Assembly: GCF_946482605.1 (NCBI RefSeq)
Contig: NZ_CAMLSE010000044.1
Location: 1-56,843 of the forward strand
Reading direction: 5' to 3'
DNA from: an uncultured Dyadobacter sp.
GTDB lineage: Bacteria > Bacteroidota > Bacteroidia > Cytophagales > Spirosomataceae
Length of the DNA stretch: 56,843 nucleotides
Numbering within the stretch: the stretch's first letter is position 1; every line of letters begins with the position of its first letter. This document shows positions 28,492 through 36,199 of the stretch, in pieces. Both the position numbers and the translations under genes were made by a program. The notes beneath the pieces are model-generated. The model ran no database searches and had not been told where the DNA came from. It worked only from the letters and a program-made list of their open reading frames with translations.

Positions 28492-28750
28492 AAACTTCCC
28501 GGCGATGTTTAACTGCCGATACTTCTACGATCCTGATTTGATCCTCAATGCAGTAGAGTATCCTGTAATTTCCGACCCGAACCCGGTAAGTGTTTTTCGT
28601 AGTGACCAGTTTCTTGCAGCCTGAGGGTCTTGGATCATGGGCCAGTAACCGAATGGCCGGAACTATTTTCTTGACTTCCTGCGCCGGAAGGTTTCTGATA
28701 TCTTTTTGTGCCGAGCTGTTGATGATGACTTCGTAAGTTTCATTCATCAA
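28484..28750 (-). CDS. RelE/ParE family toxin
   Basis: An 88-aa protein with the RelE/ParE fold. The start YEVIINSSAQKDIRNLPAQE, the block IRLLAHDPRPSGCKKLVTTK, and NTYRVRVGNYRILYCIED (Arg-Val-Gly-x-Tyr-Arg) are hallmarks, followed by VEVSAVKHRREVYE. Such toxins cut mRNA at the ribosome (RelE) or poison gyrase (ParE); the VGNYRILY core and the HRREVY tail favour the RelE side. Its start lies 11 bp inside the antitoxin gene, and its end overlaps the hydrolase gene. Confidence 0.9.
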   Translation of the reverse strand: MMNETYEVIINSSAQKDIRNLPAQEVKKIVPAIRLLAHDPRPSGCKKLVTTKNTYRVRVGNYRILYCIEDQIRIVEVSAVKHRREVYE

Positions 28751-28931
28751 GTTTGCCCTCGGCTTTCAATTGTTGCACAAACTCTTCAAAGGGAATTGAT
28801 TCTTCACTTTTCCTTTCTTCAACCAAAAGAGCATCCAGGATATCTTCCACAATCTGACCGTGTTTTTTCAGATCGATAATCACTTCGGTTTTGTGTCCTT
28901 GTGCGTCGGTATTGTATCTGATCCCAGTCAT
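28740..28931 (-). CDS. Antitoxin of the RelE-type module
   Basis: A 63-aa acidic protein (MTGIRYNTDAQGHKTEVIID) directly upstream of, and overlapping, the toxin. The overlap, size and acidic tail (EESIPFEEFVQQLKAEGKLD, likely the toxin-binding part) support the antitoxin call. The beta strand then helix at the N-terminus could form a DNA-binding dimer that represses its own promoter. The family is common but not confidently named from sequence alone. Confidence 0.8.
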   Translation of the reverse strand: MTGIRYNTDAQGHKTEVIIDLKKHGQIVEDILDALLVEERKSEESIPFEEFVQQLKAEGKLDE

Positions 28932-28975
28932 GGGGCATTGAAGTTTGATAGGAATATTAAATTTAAGCTAAAACA

Positions 28976-29027
28976 AAAAGACCTCCAAACGCCCTGCTCA
29001 TTGAAACAGCCCGTTTGAGAAGTCTTT
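28976..29027 (-). terminator. Intrinsic terminator of prfB
   Basis: An imperfect hairpin. On the minus strand AAAGACTTCTCAAACGGGC is matched by GGGCGTTTGGAGGTCTTT, with one bulge, and is followed by a T-rich tail (TTTTTGTTTT). It begins 8 bp after the prfB stop and separates prfB from the antitoxin gene. Confidence 0.75.
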
Positions 29028-29034
29028 AACTGTT

Positions 29035-30109
29035 TTACGATTCCATCAGATATGCTTTGATAAAATCATTGATCTCGCCATTCAGAACCGCATCAGTGTT
29101 TGAAGTCTGATGATCGGTGCGGTGGTCCTTTACGCGGCGGTCGTCGAGCACGTAGCTACGGATTTGCGAGCCCCATTCGATTTTGCGTTTGGATGCTTCC
29201 ACTTCCGCACGGGCCGAATTCCGTTTTTCCAGTTCGATCTGATACAAACGGGATTTCAGCAATCGAACGGCCACTTCCTTGTTCATCAGCTGCGAACGTT
29301 CCTGCTGGCAGGCGATGATAATGCCGGAAGGCTTGTGATGCAGACGTACCGCAGTTTCCACTTTGTTAACATTCTGTCCACCCGCACCGCCTGAACGGTA
29401 AGTGTCCCAGGTGATGTCGGCCATATTCACCTCGATTTCGATGTTGTCATCCGCGAGCGGATATACGTACACCGAAGTGAATGACGTATGGCGGCGTGCA
29501 TTGGAGTCGAATGGGGAAATGCGGACCAGGCGATGTACACCATTCTCCGATTTCAGGTTACCGTAGGCATATTCACCGTCGATTTCGAGCGTCACGGATT
29601 TTACTCCTGCCACATCGCCATCCTGTAAATCCACCTGACGCACCTTATATCCATTCTTTTCCGCCCACATGATGTACATCCGCATGAGCATGGACGCCCA
29701 GTCCTGAGACTCGGTACCTCCCGCTCCTGCATTGATCTCGATCACAGCGGGAAGTTCGTCGCCTTCTTCGCCCATCATCTTCCTGAACTCGATCTCGTCC
29801 AGTTTGTCAGAGAGCTTTTTGCCTTCCTCGTCTACCTCTTCCTCGGTAGCTTCGTCGGCCTCATAAAATTCCCAAATCGTATCCAGGTCGTCACGCAATC
29901 GCGCGAGTTCTTCGTATCCGTTGGTCCAGAATTTCAGTCCGCGGATTTCCCGCATAACCTTTTCCGCACGCGTCGAATCGTTCCAGAATTCGGGTTGAAC
30001 AGTTTGTTGTTCGAGTTGTCCTAGCTGTTGTTTACGGTTAGCGTAGTCAAAGATACCTCCCCAAAGCCTCTACACGGGCTTTCAAGTCTTTCAATTGCTC
30101 TGCAGTCAT
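29035..30109 (-). CDS. prfB: Peptide chain release factor 2, made by programmed +1 frameshift
   Basis: Releases nascent protein at UGA and UAA codons. The gene is in two frames: ATG at 30109 encodes [20 protein letters not shown], then reaches an in-frame TGA (30049-30047). A +1 shift on CTT continues as [12 protein letters not shown]... to 29035, giving about 357 aa, close to E. coli RF2 (365 aa). RF2 identity is shown by the SPF codon-recognition tripeptide in [12 protein letters not shown] and the GGQ peptidyl-hydrolysis motif in [10 protein letters not shown]. The shift lets RF2 control its own synthesis: when RF2 is scarce, the slow stop favours shifting. It is a normal gene, not a pseudogene. 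Confidence 0.97.
30046..30062 (-). promoter_or_regulatory. prfB +1 programmed frameshift site
   Basis: On the minus strand the site reads GGGGAGG-TAT-CTT-TGA-C: a Shine-Dalgarno-like GGGGAGG, then the CTT slip codon, the TGA stop and the following C. This matches the conserved bacterial element (AGG-GGG-TAT-CTT-TGA-C in E. coli), with the purine-rich stimulator 3 nt before CTT. Peptidyl-tRNA-Leu slips from CTT to TTT and decoding resumes at GAC. Confidence 0.95.
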
Positions 30110-30175
30110 TGAATTTTTTGAATTTAAGTTTGAAAAATAAAAATTAGATTCTGAAACACAAGTTGTTACGATACA

Positions 30176-30243
30176 GTCACCCTGAGCGAAGTCGAAGGGC
30201 ATTTGCTGTATCGCATTTACCCTTCGACTTCGCTCAGGGTGAC
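30176..30243. repeat. 24-bp perfect inverted repeat, dispersed palindromic element
   Basis: GTCACCCTGAGCGAAGTCGA (arm 30176-30199) is perfectly inverted at 30220-30243, with a 20-nt spacer. A second, nested pairing is possible between CGATACAG at 30169 and CTGTATCG at 30206. From memory, arms of this form (CCTTCGACTTCGCTCAGGGTGAC-like) recur in many Bacteroidota intergenic regions; copy number here cannot be counted. It lies between prfB and lpdA, probably inside the prfB leader. Confidence 0.85.
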
Positions 30244-30287
30244 AAGCTGGGAACATCGTTCCATTTGTAGATCAGAACTTACATTCA

Positions 30288-30295
30288 CAAAGTTA
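30288..30295 (-). promoter_or_regulatory. Candidate -7 promoter element of prfB
   Basis: CAAAGTTA on the plus strand is TAACTTTG on the minus strand, an exact TAnnTTTG. Start would be near 30280, giving a leader of about 170 nt that includes the whole inverted repeat. No clear -33 element accompanies it. Confidence 0.35.
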
Positions 30296-30368
30296 GAACA
30301 AATCATCATAATGGTCTGTTTCACTTAATAGCGCGCATTGCAGATGTAGGCATTCTGCCAAATCGTCT

Positions 30369-30376
30369 TAACTTTG
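30369..30376 (+). promoter_or_regulatory. Candidate -7 promoter element of lpdA
   Basis: TAACTTTG matches TAnnTTTG exactly and lies 46 bp before the lpdA ATG. The -33 region lacks a TTTG at the usual distance. Confidence 0.45.
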
Positions 30377-30422
30377 CGTCAAATTTTTGTCAACCCATTT
30401 CGTACAATAAAAATACCGGAAA

Positions 30423-31820
30423 ATGGCTCAAACATATGATGTGATTGTAATTGGTAGCGGCCCCGGGGGTTATCCCGCAGCCATTCGTGCTTCCCAATTA
30501 GGACTTAAAGTAGCTATCGTTGAAAAAGAAAGTTTAGGGGGGATTTGCCTTAACTGGGGTTGCATCCCAACCAAAGCGCTGCTGAAAAGTGCGCAGGTTT
30601 TTGAATACATCAAACATGCAAAGGATTACGGTATTAATGTAGGCGATTCTTCGGCTGATTTCGGAGCTGTGATCAAGCGCAGCCGCGGTGTTGCCGATAC
30701 CATGAGCAAAGGGGTGTCGTTCCTGATGAAGAAAAACAAGATCGATGTCATCATGGGCACCGGTAAAGTAAAAGGCCAGAAAACAGTTGAGGTAACTGAC
30801 AAGGATGGCAAAAAAGCGGATTACACCGCAAGTAAAGGGGTGATCATCGCAACAGGCGCACGTGCCCGCGAGTTGCCCAATATCAAGATCGACGGCGAAA
30901 AAATCATTGAATACCGTAAGGCAATGAGCCTTGAAAAGCAGCCGGCATCCATGCTGGTAGTGGGTTCAGGAGCGATCGGGATGGAGTTCGCTTATGTCTA
31001 TAACTCAGTGGGAACCAAGGTTACCGTAGTGGAATTCCTTCCTAATCTGGTTCCGGTTGAAGACGAAGAGATCTCAAAAGAAATCGCGAAACAATACAAG
31101 AAGATCGGTATCGAAACGCTGGTTAATTCTTCGGTTGAAAAAGTGGATACCACCGGAAAAGGGTGCAAGGTATCTGTGAAAACACCGGATGGCGAAAAAA
31201 CTTTTGAAGTGGATGTAGTGCTTTCGGCGGCGGGTATCGTTGCGAACATCGAAAATATCGGTCTCGAAGAAACGGGCATCAAAACTGATAAAGGTAAAAT
31301 CGTTGTAAACGAATGGTACGAAACCAATGTACCAGGTTTCTACGCGATAGGTGACTGTACACCAGGCCAGGCTTTGGCACACGTGGCAACTGCGGAAGGG
31401 ATCATCTGTGCTGAAAAGATCGCAGGGCATAAAACCGAAGCGCTGGATTACGGAAACATCCCGGGATGTACTTATTGCCAGCCTGAAATCGCATCGGTAG
31501 GTTTTACTGAGAAAAAAGCGAAGGAAGCCGGATACGATATTAAAGTGGGTAAATTTCCATTCAAAGCTTCCGGTAAGGCAGTAGGAGCAGGCGTTACTGA
31601 CGGATTTGTAAAGGTAATTTTCGACGCGAAATATGGTGAGTTCCTCGGTGCTCACATGATTGGTGCGAACGTAACCGAAATGATCGCCGAGGTAGTGGTG
31701 GCGCGCAAGCTGGAAACCACTTCCCATGAAATCATGCGGGCTATACATCCGCATCCAACGATGTCAGAAGCATTGAAAGGTGCGACTGAGGCGGCTTACG
31801 GAGAAGCGATTGACTTGTAA
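30423..31820 (+). CDS. lpdA: Dihydrolipoyl dehydrogenase (E3)
   Basis: FAD disulfide oxidoreductase that reoxidises lipoamide in pyruvate, 2-oxoglutarate and glycine-cleavage complexes, producing NADH. The 465-aa protein has the FAD motif VIGSGPGGYPAAIRA, the redox pair GGICLNWGCIPTKALL (Cys42, Cys47), an NAD motif VVGSGAIGMEFAYVY and the C-terminal catalytic HPHPTMSEAL. Length is normal. No E1/E2 genes are nearby, so this E3 serves complexes encoded elsewhere. It is followed by a strong terminator. Confidence 0.97.
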   Translation: MAQTYDVIVIGSGPGGYPAAIRASQLGLKVAIVEKESLGGICLNWGCIPTKALLKSAQVFEYIKHAKDYGINVGDSSADFGAVIKRSRGVADTMSKGVSFLMKKNKIDVIMGTGKVKGQKTVEVTDKDGKKADYTASKGVIIATGARARELPNIKIDGEKIIEYRKAMSLEKQPASMLVVGSGAIGMEFAYVYNSVGTKVTVVEFLPNLVPVEDEEISKEIAKQYKKIGIETLVNSSVEKVDTTGKGCKVSVKTPDGEKTFEVDVVLSAAGIVANIENIGLEETGIKTDKGKIVVNEWYETNVPGFYAIGDCTPGQALAHVATAEGIICAEKIAGHKTEALDYGNIPGCTYCQPEIASVGFTEKKAKEAGYDIKVGKFPFKASGKAVGAGVTDGFVKVIFDAKYGEFLGAHMIGANVTEMIAEVVVARKLETTSHEIMRAIHPHPTMSEALKGATEAAYGEAIDL

Positions 31821-31856
31821 GACTTCGGCTGTCGGCCGTCGGCTTTCGAAATATTG

Positions 31857-31898
31857 AAAACAAGCAAGCCCGGAATTTTTCCGGGCTTGCTTGTTTTT
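31857..31898 (+). terminator. Intrinsic terminator of lpdA
   Basis: CAAGCAAGCCCGG pairs with CCGGGCTTGCTTG (extended by flanking A/T pairs) around a 7-nt loop, followed by TTTTT. It lies about 37 bp after the lpdA stop. Confidence 0.92.
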
Positions 31899-31948
31899 GG
31901 AGTTATATTAAATGGAATTAACTTTATTAAAATACATGCTCAACATCC

Positions 31949-32548
31949 ATGTCTGCCAGCACATTGCTAAAATCACATTCTAAAAACCTCGAAGCGCTTA
32001 TCCACCTGAATGGCGTTGCAGACAAGCTTTATCGTTCAAATCCGAAGAACAAGAACAAGCATTCAATGGATATTAGCAGCGATGATGTGTTACAACTTCT
32101 GAAAAGTCTTAACGAGCATCAGGTGAGATATCTGCTTGTGGGTGGTATGGCGGGTGTCGTTCATGGCCATATCCGGACGACTTTGGATATGGATGTTTGG
32201 GTTGGGAACACACGCGAAAATACAGAGGCTTTCGTTCGTGCATTGCTTGAAAATGATGTCGTTGGTGCTGAACTTTTGAGAAATATGCCGCTCATTTTCG
32301 GATGGACATCGGTGCGTTTTGGAAAGTCAGGTTTTGAACTTGACCTTGGTCATGCTTTGAAGGCATTTTCGGAAATAGATTTTGAAGCCTGCTATGAAAG
32401 GGCGCTGGTGGCTGATTATGACGGCATACCTCTCCGCGTCATCCATTTACGAGACCTGATTACCGAAAAAAAAGCAACGGCAAGGAAAAAAGACCTTGCC
32501 GATGTAGAAGAATTGCAGCGCATTTGGGAAGAGCAGAACAACAATTGA
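31949..32548 (+). CDS. Nucleotidyltransferase-fold protein (MNT/DUF6036-like)
   Basis: A 199-aa protein with the minimal nucleotidyltransferase core: YLLVGGMAGVVHGHIR followed by TTLDMDVWV (GG motif and DxD metal site), and later FELDLGH with a third acidic residue. The C-terminus (KKATARKKDLADVEELQRI) matches the tail of the AbiEii/DUF6036-type group. These act as toxins or RNA/protein nucleotidyltransferases in some systems, but no partner antitoxin is adjacent here. Many relatives would start at the ATG at 32066 (MDISSDDVLQLL), giving 160 aa; the extra 39 residues are uncertain. Confidence 0.7.
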   Translation: MSASTLLKSHSKNLEALIHLNGVADKLYRSNPKNKNKHSMDISSDDVLQLLKSLNEHQVRYLLVGGMAGVVHGHIRTTLDMDVWVGNTRENTEAFVRALLENDVVGAELLRNMPLIFGWTSVRFGKSGFELDLGHALKAFSEIDFEACYERALVADYDGIPLRVIHLRDLITEKKATARKKDLADVEELQRIWEEQNNN

Positions 32549-32576
32549 CATCAGCTACCCATTTATTGGAAGCTCA

Positions 32577-33572
32577 CTATAACTTTTGCCTTCTCTGCAT
32601 TGCTTCGCGCCAGGTTGTCAGAATAATCCCTTCCTTTTCAATGTACTTCTTAAGTTCCGGATCGATCATGGCCAGGAAATCCCCTTCGCGGGTGGGCCAG
32701 GAGTCGGAAATGTAAGGAAAGACTTCGGTGTGGATGGTGCAATGCATAATGACCATCGTCAGGCCAGGCTTTAACTTTCCGATCGCTTCGATGTATTTGG
32801 CCGTTTTGTACTGCTGCAATGCTTTTGCTGATTGGTCGCCGCTTGCCGGGCCTTTCCAGCTATAACTGCTGTTTTCGAGGTCGTCCAACACCGGCAAACC
32901 TGCATTCCAAAGTTGTCGCCCTACTATCCGGGTCATTTCCAGCCGGTCGGCTATGAGCTTTTCCTGAACCTGGATAGCGGTATTATGGCCGCCGGGGAAC
33001 ATGACAGGGATTTTTTCCTGCATTCCCACCTTTAAATATCTTTCGAGAAATTCAGGTTTGGCAAACAAAGCGCCCATATGGGAGTCCAGGTGCGTGGGTT
33101 CGAGGCCCATGGTGCGGGCGCGGTCCAACTGCGCACGGATTTCAGTTTCGACGTCATCCGCAGAAGCATTTTTTACAACACTGGCTACGCTTTTCCACAA
33201 TGCACCTTCGGAATCGGTAAGACTTTTTACATTGGTTTTACCAGCAACCGGCGCCCAGCGGTAATCCGTCCATTCCGATGTCATGGTCAAATGCAGGCCG
33301 GCGTCGATATCCTTGTTTTCCTTCCAATAATTTACGAAACCGGGTACCCAGCTGCATGGCATCATCACACTCAGCGAATTGGCAACGCCTTCGCGGATGG
33401 CTTTGATCGCACCCTGATTGGATTCGTAGGACATCCCCACGTCGTCGACATGGATGATGAGCACTTTTTTGCCTTTGGGGTAGCCGAGTTTTTCGGCGTA
33501 GGTTGGTTCGGGCGCCTGGGCACTAGCGCAGAAGCAAGGCAAAACGGCCAGGAGTAGTAAGAGTTTTTTCAT
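32577..33572 (-). CDS. Secreted YdjC/ChbG-like carbohydrate deacetylase
   Basis: A 331-aa protein of the YdjC/ChbG family, metal-dependent deacetylases acting on N-acetylated sugars. Landmarks: KVLIIHVDDVGMSYESN (Asp43-Asp44), GLHLTMTSEW (His) and PTHLDSHMGAL (His-x3-His), together forming the metal site. A signal peptide (MKKLLLLLAVLPCFCASAQA) points to periplasmic action, unlike cytoplasmic ChbG. Start 33572 is chosen because the frame further upstream (to 33620) would spoil the signal peptide. The product may process chitin- or peptidoglycan-derived sugars (inference). Confidence 0.85.
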   Translation of the reverse strand: MKKLLLLLAVLPCFCASAQAPEPTYAEKLGYPKGKKVLIIHVDDVGMSYESNQGAIKAIREGVANSLSVMMPCSWVPGFVNYWKENKDIDAGLHLTMTSEWTDYRWAPVAGKTNVKSLTDSEGALWKSVASVVKNASADDVETEIRAQLDRARTMGLEPTHLDSHMGALFAKPEFLERYLKVGMQEKIPVMFPGGHNTAIQVQEKLIADRLEMTRIVGRQLWNAGLPVLDDLENSSYSWKGPASGDQSAKALQQYKTAKYIEAIGKLKPGLTMVIMHCTIHTEVFPYISDSWPTREGDFLAMIDPELKKYIEKEGIILTTWREAMQRRQKL

Positions 33573-33767
33573 AGCAGCAATTTTCGTTGGGATGAAGCCG
33601 GAAGTCTGTAAATTATACACTTCAATCGTGAATTCGGGCTATCCGGCTTCATTGGTATGTAAATCAACAAACATTTATCGGAAAACGCTGCCCGGCAAGG
33701 TCATGCAATAGCCTTCGGCCTTTTCGCGTTATTTGCCAACATTTAACGCACCCCTAAACAATCCTGA

Positions 33768-34748
33768 ATGGCTAACCCGCGCAACCTGTTAACCTGTCTG
33801 CTTCTGGGCCTGATCGCTCCGGTACATGCCCAGCACTTTTCTTTAAGCCGCCTGTTCTATCCAAACCTGACTCTCAAGGCAGACTATAATGTACCTGCAA
33901 ATTTGGACGGCACACGGGATTATGGCGTTTCGAGGACCGGTTTTTTCGGAATAATACCACTCCAAAGTGAAGTACAGCTGGGTTACAGTTTGAGAAAAAA
34001 GTTCGATTTAAGAGCCGTTCATACCGTGGCGTTGGCTCAGTATACGCAAATTCAACCCACTTTTGACGGTAAGAACGATCCCTCCAACGGCTACAAAACT
34101 CTATCGTTAGGCATTATCCGATTGCAAGCCAGCATTAAAGACCGGCTTTGGGTTTATGGAGGAGGATTGGGTATGACGGAGAGTAATGAAACGTTCTTCA
34201 GTCCGCAGCCATTCTTCTGGGGCGGCGCGGCGCGGATGCATGTTCTGGGGCTTCGTACGCAGTTCATGTATGGCTCTGTACTGGCTTACAATCAAAAGCT
34301 GCGTTTCATTCCGGTATTGGGGGTAAACAAAGGATTAGGCAGGCACTGGCGTGTTTCCGCGCTGTTGCCATTCATGGCTAATGCCAACTATAAGGCTACC
34401 AAATGGTTCAATGTCGATTTCCTGGCCGGCTTGAATGGTTATAGCGGCGGGTTTCAGGTACAGACGCCGGAAGAGAAGGCATTGCGGCGTGAAAATTACC
34501 GGCAGATCAAAACCGGCGTTGCGGCCAATGCGCATTTGTTTTCAGTCCTGAATGTGTCACTGGAAGCCGGTGTGACCACTTTCCGGCAATTGCGCACATT
34601 CAACAGTGCCCGGGAAAACCTGACCTCGTACACGCCCGCTACCACGCCTTACATAGGTGCGAGCGTGCGTTACATCACGAGCCGGTCGAGGTTGTCGTCG
34701 AAATTTACGCGGAGAATGGGTTTAGGGGAAGGCGGGATCAACTGGTAA
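33768..34748 (+). CDS. Putative outer-membrane beta-barrel protein (DUF6268-like)
   Basis: A 326-aa protein with a signal peptide (MANPRNLLTCLLLGLIAPVHA, cleavage before QHF) followed by alternating hydrophobic/polar strands rich in Gly and aromatics (EVQLGYSLRKKFDLRAVHTV, LWVYGGGLGMTES, YIGASVRYITSRSR). This pattern fits an outer-membrane barrel such as DUF6268. Function unknown. The stop codon lies in the loop of a hairpin shared with the convergent rfaE1-type gene. Confidence 0.7.
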   Translation: MANPRNLLTCLLLGLIAPVHAQHFSLSRLFYPNLTLKADYNVPANLDGTRDYGVSRTGFFGIIPLQSEVQLGYSLRKKFDLRAVHTVALAQYTQIQPTFDGKNDPSNGYKTLSLGIIRLQASIKDRLWVYGGGLGMTESNETFFSPQPFFWGGAARMHVLGLRTQFMYGSVLAYNQKLRFIPVLGVNKGLGRHWRVSALLPFMANANYKATKWFNVDFLAGLNGYSGGFQVQTPEEKALRRENYRQIKTGVAANAHLFSVLNVSLEAGVTTFRQLRTFNSARENLTSYTPATTPYIGASVRYITSRSRLSSKFTRRMGLGEGGINW

Positions 34749-34763
34749 ACTAAACCAGTTTTT
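34740..34763. terminator. Terminator hairpin with both stop codons in its loop
   Basis: AACTGGT pairs with ACCAGTT around the loop AAACTAA, followed by TTT on the plus strand. The TAA stop of the rightward gene (34746-34748) and the TAG stop of the leftward gene (34750-34752) both overlap the loop. The stem is short and modest. Confidence 0.55.
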
Positions 34764-35727
34764 GGGCTTCCGATTTTAAGAGATTTTTGTCGATGGGCAC
34801 TACTCCGACCATCTCGCACACCAGCCCGCCGCCAAGGTTCGAAATGGCAGCTACGCTCTTTGGCGGAAGGCCTAACGCGACGCAGCATGCGGCAATGCTG
34901 ATTACCGTATCGCCCGCGCCGGAAACGTCGGCAATCTGGCGGATATGAGCTGGTAGCTTGTGGATTTCTTCCTGAAAATCTATGAAAACCCCTCTTTCCG
35001 ACAATGTGATCAATGCGCCATTGACTTGGAGTGTATCTTTCAAATGTTGAACGGTCGCTTGCAGCTCGTCGAGATTATCCACATTGAAATCCACTTTCAA
35101 ACCTTCGCGAAGTTCTTTCAGGTTTGGTTTGAAAAGCGTGGTGTGATTATAAGCCAGGAAATTCCGCTTCTTGGGATCTACAACGGTCGGTACATTGTTC
35201 GCATTCGCAAATTCGGTGATTGCTGCGATCGACTCAGGCGTGAGTACACCTTTATCGTAATCTTCAAAAATAATGACCTGACAGGATGGGATCAGTTCCT
35301 TAGCTTTCGCGACCAGCTTTTCGGTTTCTGATTTGGAAACAGGCCTGTCAGTTTCAGTATCGATGCGCACAACCTGTTGGGAACCGGCTATAATGCGCTC
35401 TTTAATGGTAGTAATGCGATCGTCGCTACGGATCAGCCCTTCGCAGTTCAATCCTTTTTCCTTCAGACTGTTTTCGAGCAGGTCACCGGGGCTGTCGGTA
35501 CCAATGACAGAACAAATAATGGCTTCCGCACCGAGAGATTGCACATTTAACAATACGTTACCTGCTCCTCCGAGGCGATATTCTCTTTTTTGGACATTTA
35601 CAACGGGCACAGGGGCCTCCGGTGATATTCTTTCAACTTTACCCCAAACATAGGAATCGAGCATTACGTCGCCGATTACCAGTACACGAAGCTTGTCAAA
35701 AGCTTCAAAAACCTGATCTATTGTCAT
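34750..35727 (-). CDS. rfaE1: PfkB-family sugar kinase, D-beta-D-heptose 7-phosphate kinase type
   Basis: A 325-aa ribokinase-fold kinase that phosphorylates D-glycero-D-manno-heptose 7-phosphate on the way to ADP-heptose for lipopolysaccharide core. Family blocks: LVIGDVMLDSYVWGKVERIS, EAPVPVV, YRLGGAGNVLLNVQSLGA and the ATP/anion-hole motif DVSGAGDTVISIAA with catalytic Asp. Only the kinase domain is present; the C-terminal cytidylyltransferase-like domain of fused HldE is absent, so a separate RfaE2-type partner is expected elsewhere. It is 43 bp downstream of the GNAT gene on the same strand, so ribBA, GNAT and this gene may form one operon. Confidence 0.88.
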   Translation of the reverse strand: MTIDQVFEAFDKLRVLVIGDVMLDSYVWGKVERISPEAPVPVVNVQKREYRLGGAGNVLLNVQSLGAEAIICSVIGTDSPGDLLENSLKEKGLNCEGLIRSDDRITTIKERIIAGSQQVVRIDTETDRPVSKSETEKLVAKAKELIPSCQVIIFEDYDKGVLTPESIAAITEFANANNVPTVVDPKKRNFLAYNHTTLFKPNLKELREGLKVDFNVDNLDELQATVQHLKDTLQVNGALITLSERGVFIDFQEEIHKLPAHIRQIADVSGAGDTVISIAACCVALGLPPKSVAAISNLGGGLVCEMVGVVPIDKNLLKSEAQKLV

Positions 35728-35770
35728 TGAAATAAGTTCTGGTAAAATGATCCAAAAGCTGGTTACAAAA

Positions 35771-36199
35771 TCAGACCTTGGCGGTGAAATGGAGGCTGGC
35801 TACCTGAAAACGCTTGTTCAAATAAAGCCTATGCGCATCCGTCCTTCCGGCATTCACACCTGAGTCGAGATGTACTTCGTTAAAACCTTCCACTTTTGCA
35901 TAATCGAAGATCCAGTCGAGGAGCATTCCTGCATAGCCTTTTCCTCGCTGGGAAGGAAGGGTCGACAGGTCGTCTATGTAAATATATTTGCCCCGGAACA
36001 GATTGTAACCGGTTTCAAAAACGGCCACCGCGGCAGCTTCATTGTGATCACCTGCTATAAAAATGATCTGCCGGTTGTCTGCAAGCGTTTTTCTTACTGC
36101 TTCCGGATAGATATCATCGGTTAAAAACGGCCGCAGCGCCTGAATGACACTGCGGCATTTGAGTATATCGTCATCGGTTTTGACAGTCTCGACCTTCAT
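35771..36199 (-). CDS. GNAT family N-acetyltransferase
   Basis: A 142-aa acetyl-CoA-dependent N-acetyltransferase. The acetyl-CoA-binding turn is [19 protein letters not shown], preceded by [11 protein letters not shown] (strand beta 4). The C-terminal [23 protein letters not shown] is the GNAT alpha4-beta7 segment. Substrate unknown. The start ATG overlaps the ribBA stop in ATGA, so translation is probably coupled to ribBA. Confidence 0.88.
   Translation of the reverse strand: MKVETVKTDDDILKCRSVIQALRPFLTDDIYPEAVRKTLADNRQIIFIAGDHNEAAAVAVFETGYNLFRGKYIYIDDLSTLPSQRGKGYAGMLLDWIFDYAKVEGFNEVHLDSGVNAGRTDAHRLYLNKRFQVASLHFTAKV

Noticed and set aside
29035..29955. prfB as a pseudogene or truncated gene
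   Set aside because: The apparent break is the conserved programmed +1 frameshift; both parts join in frame.
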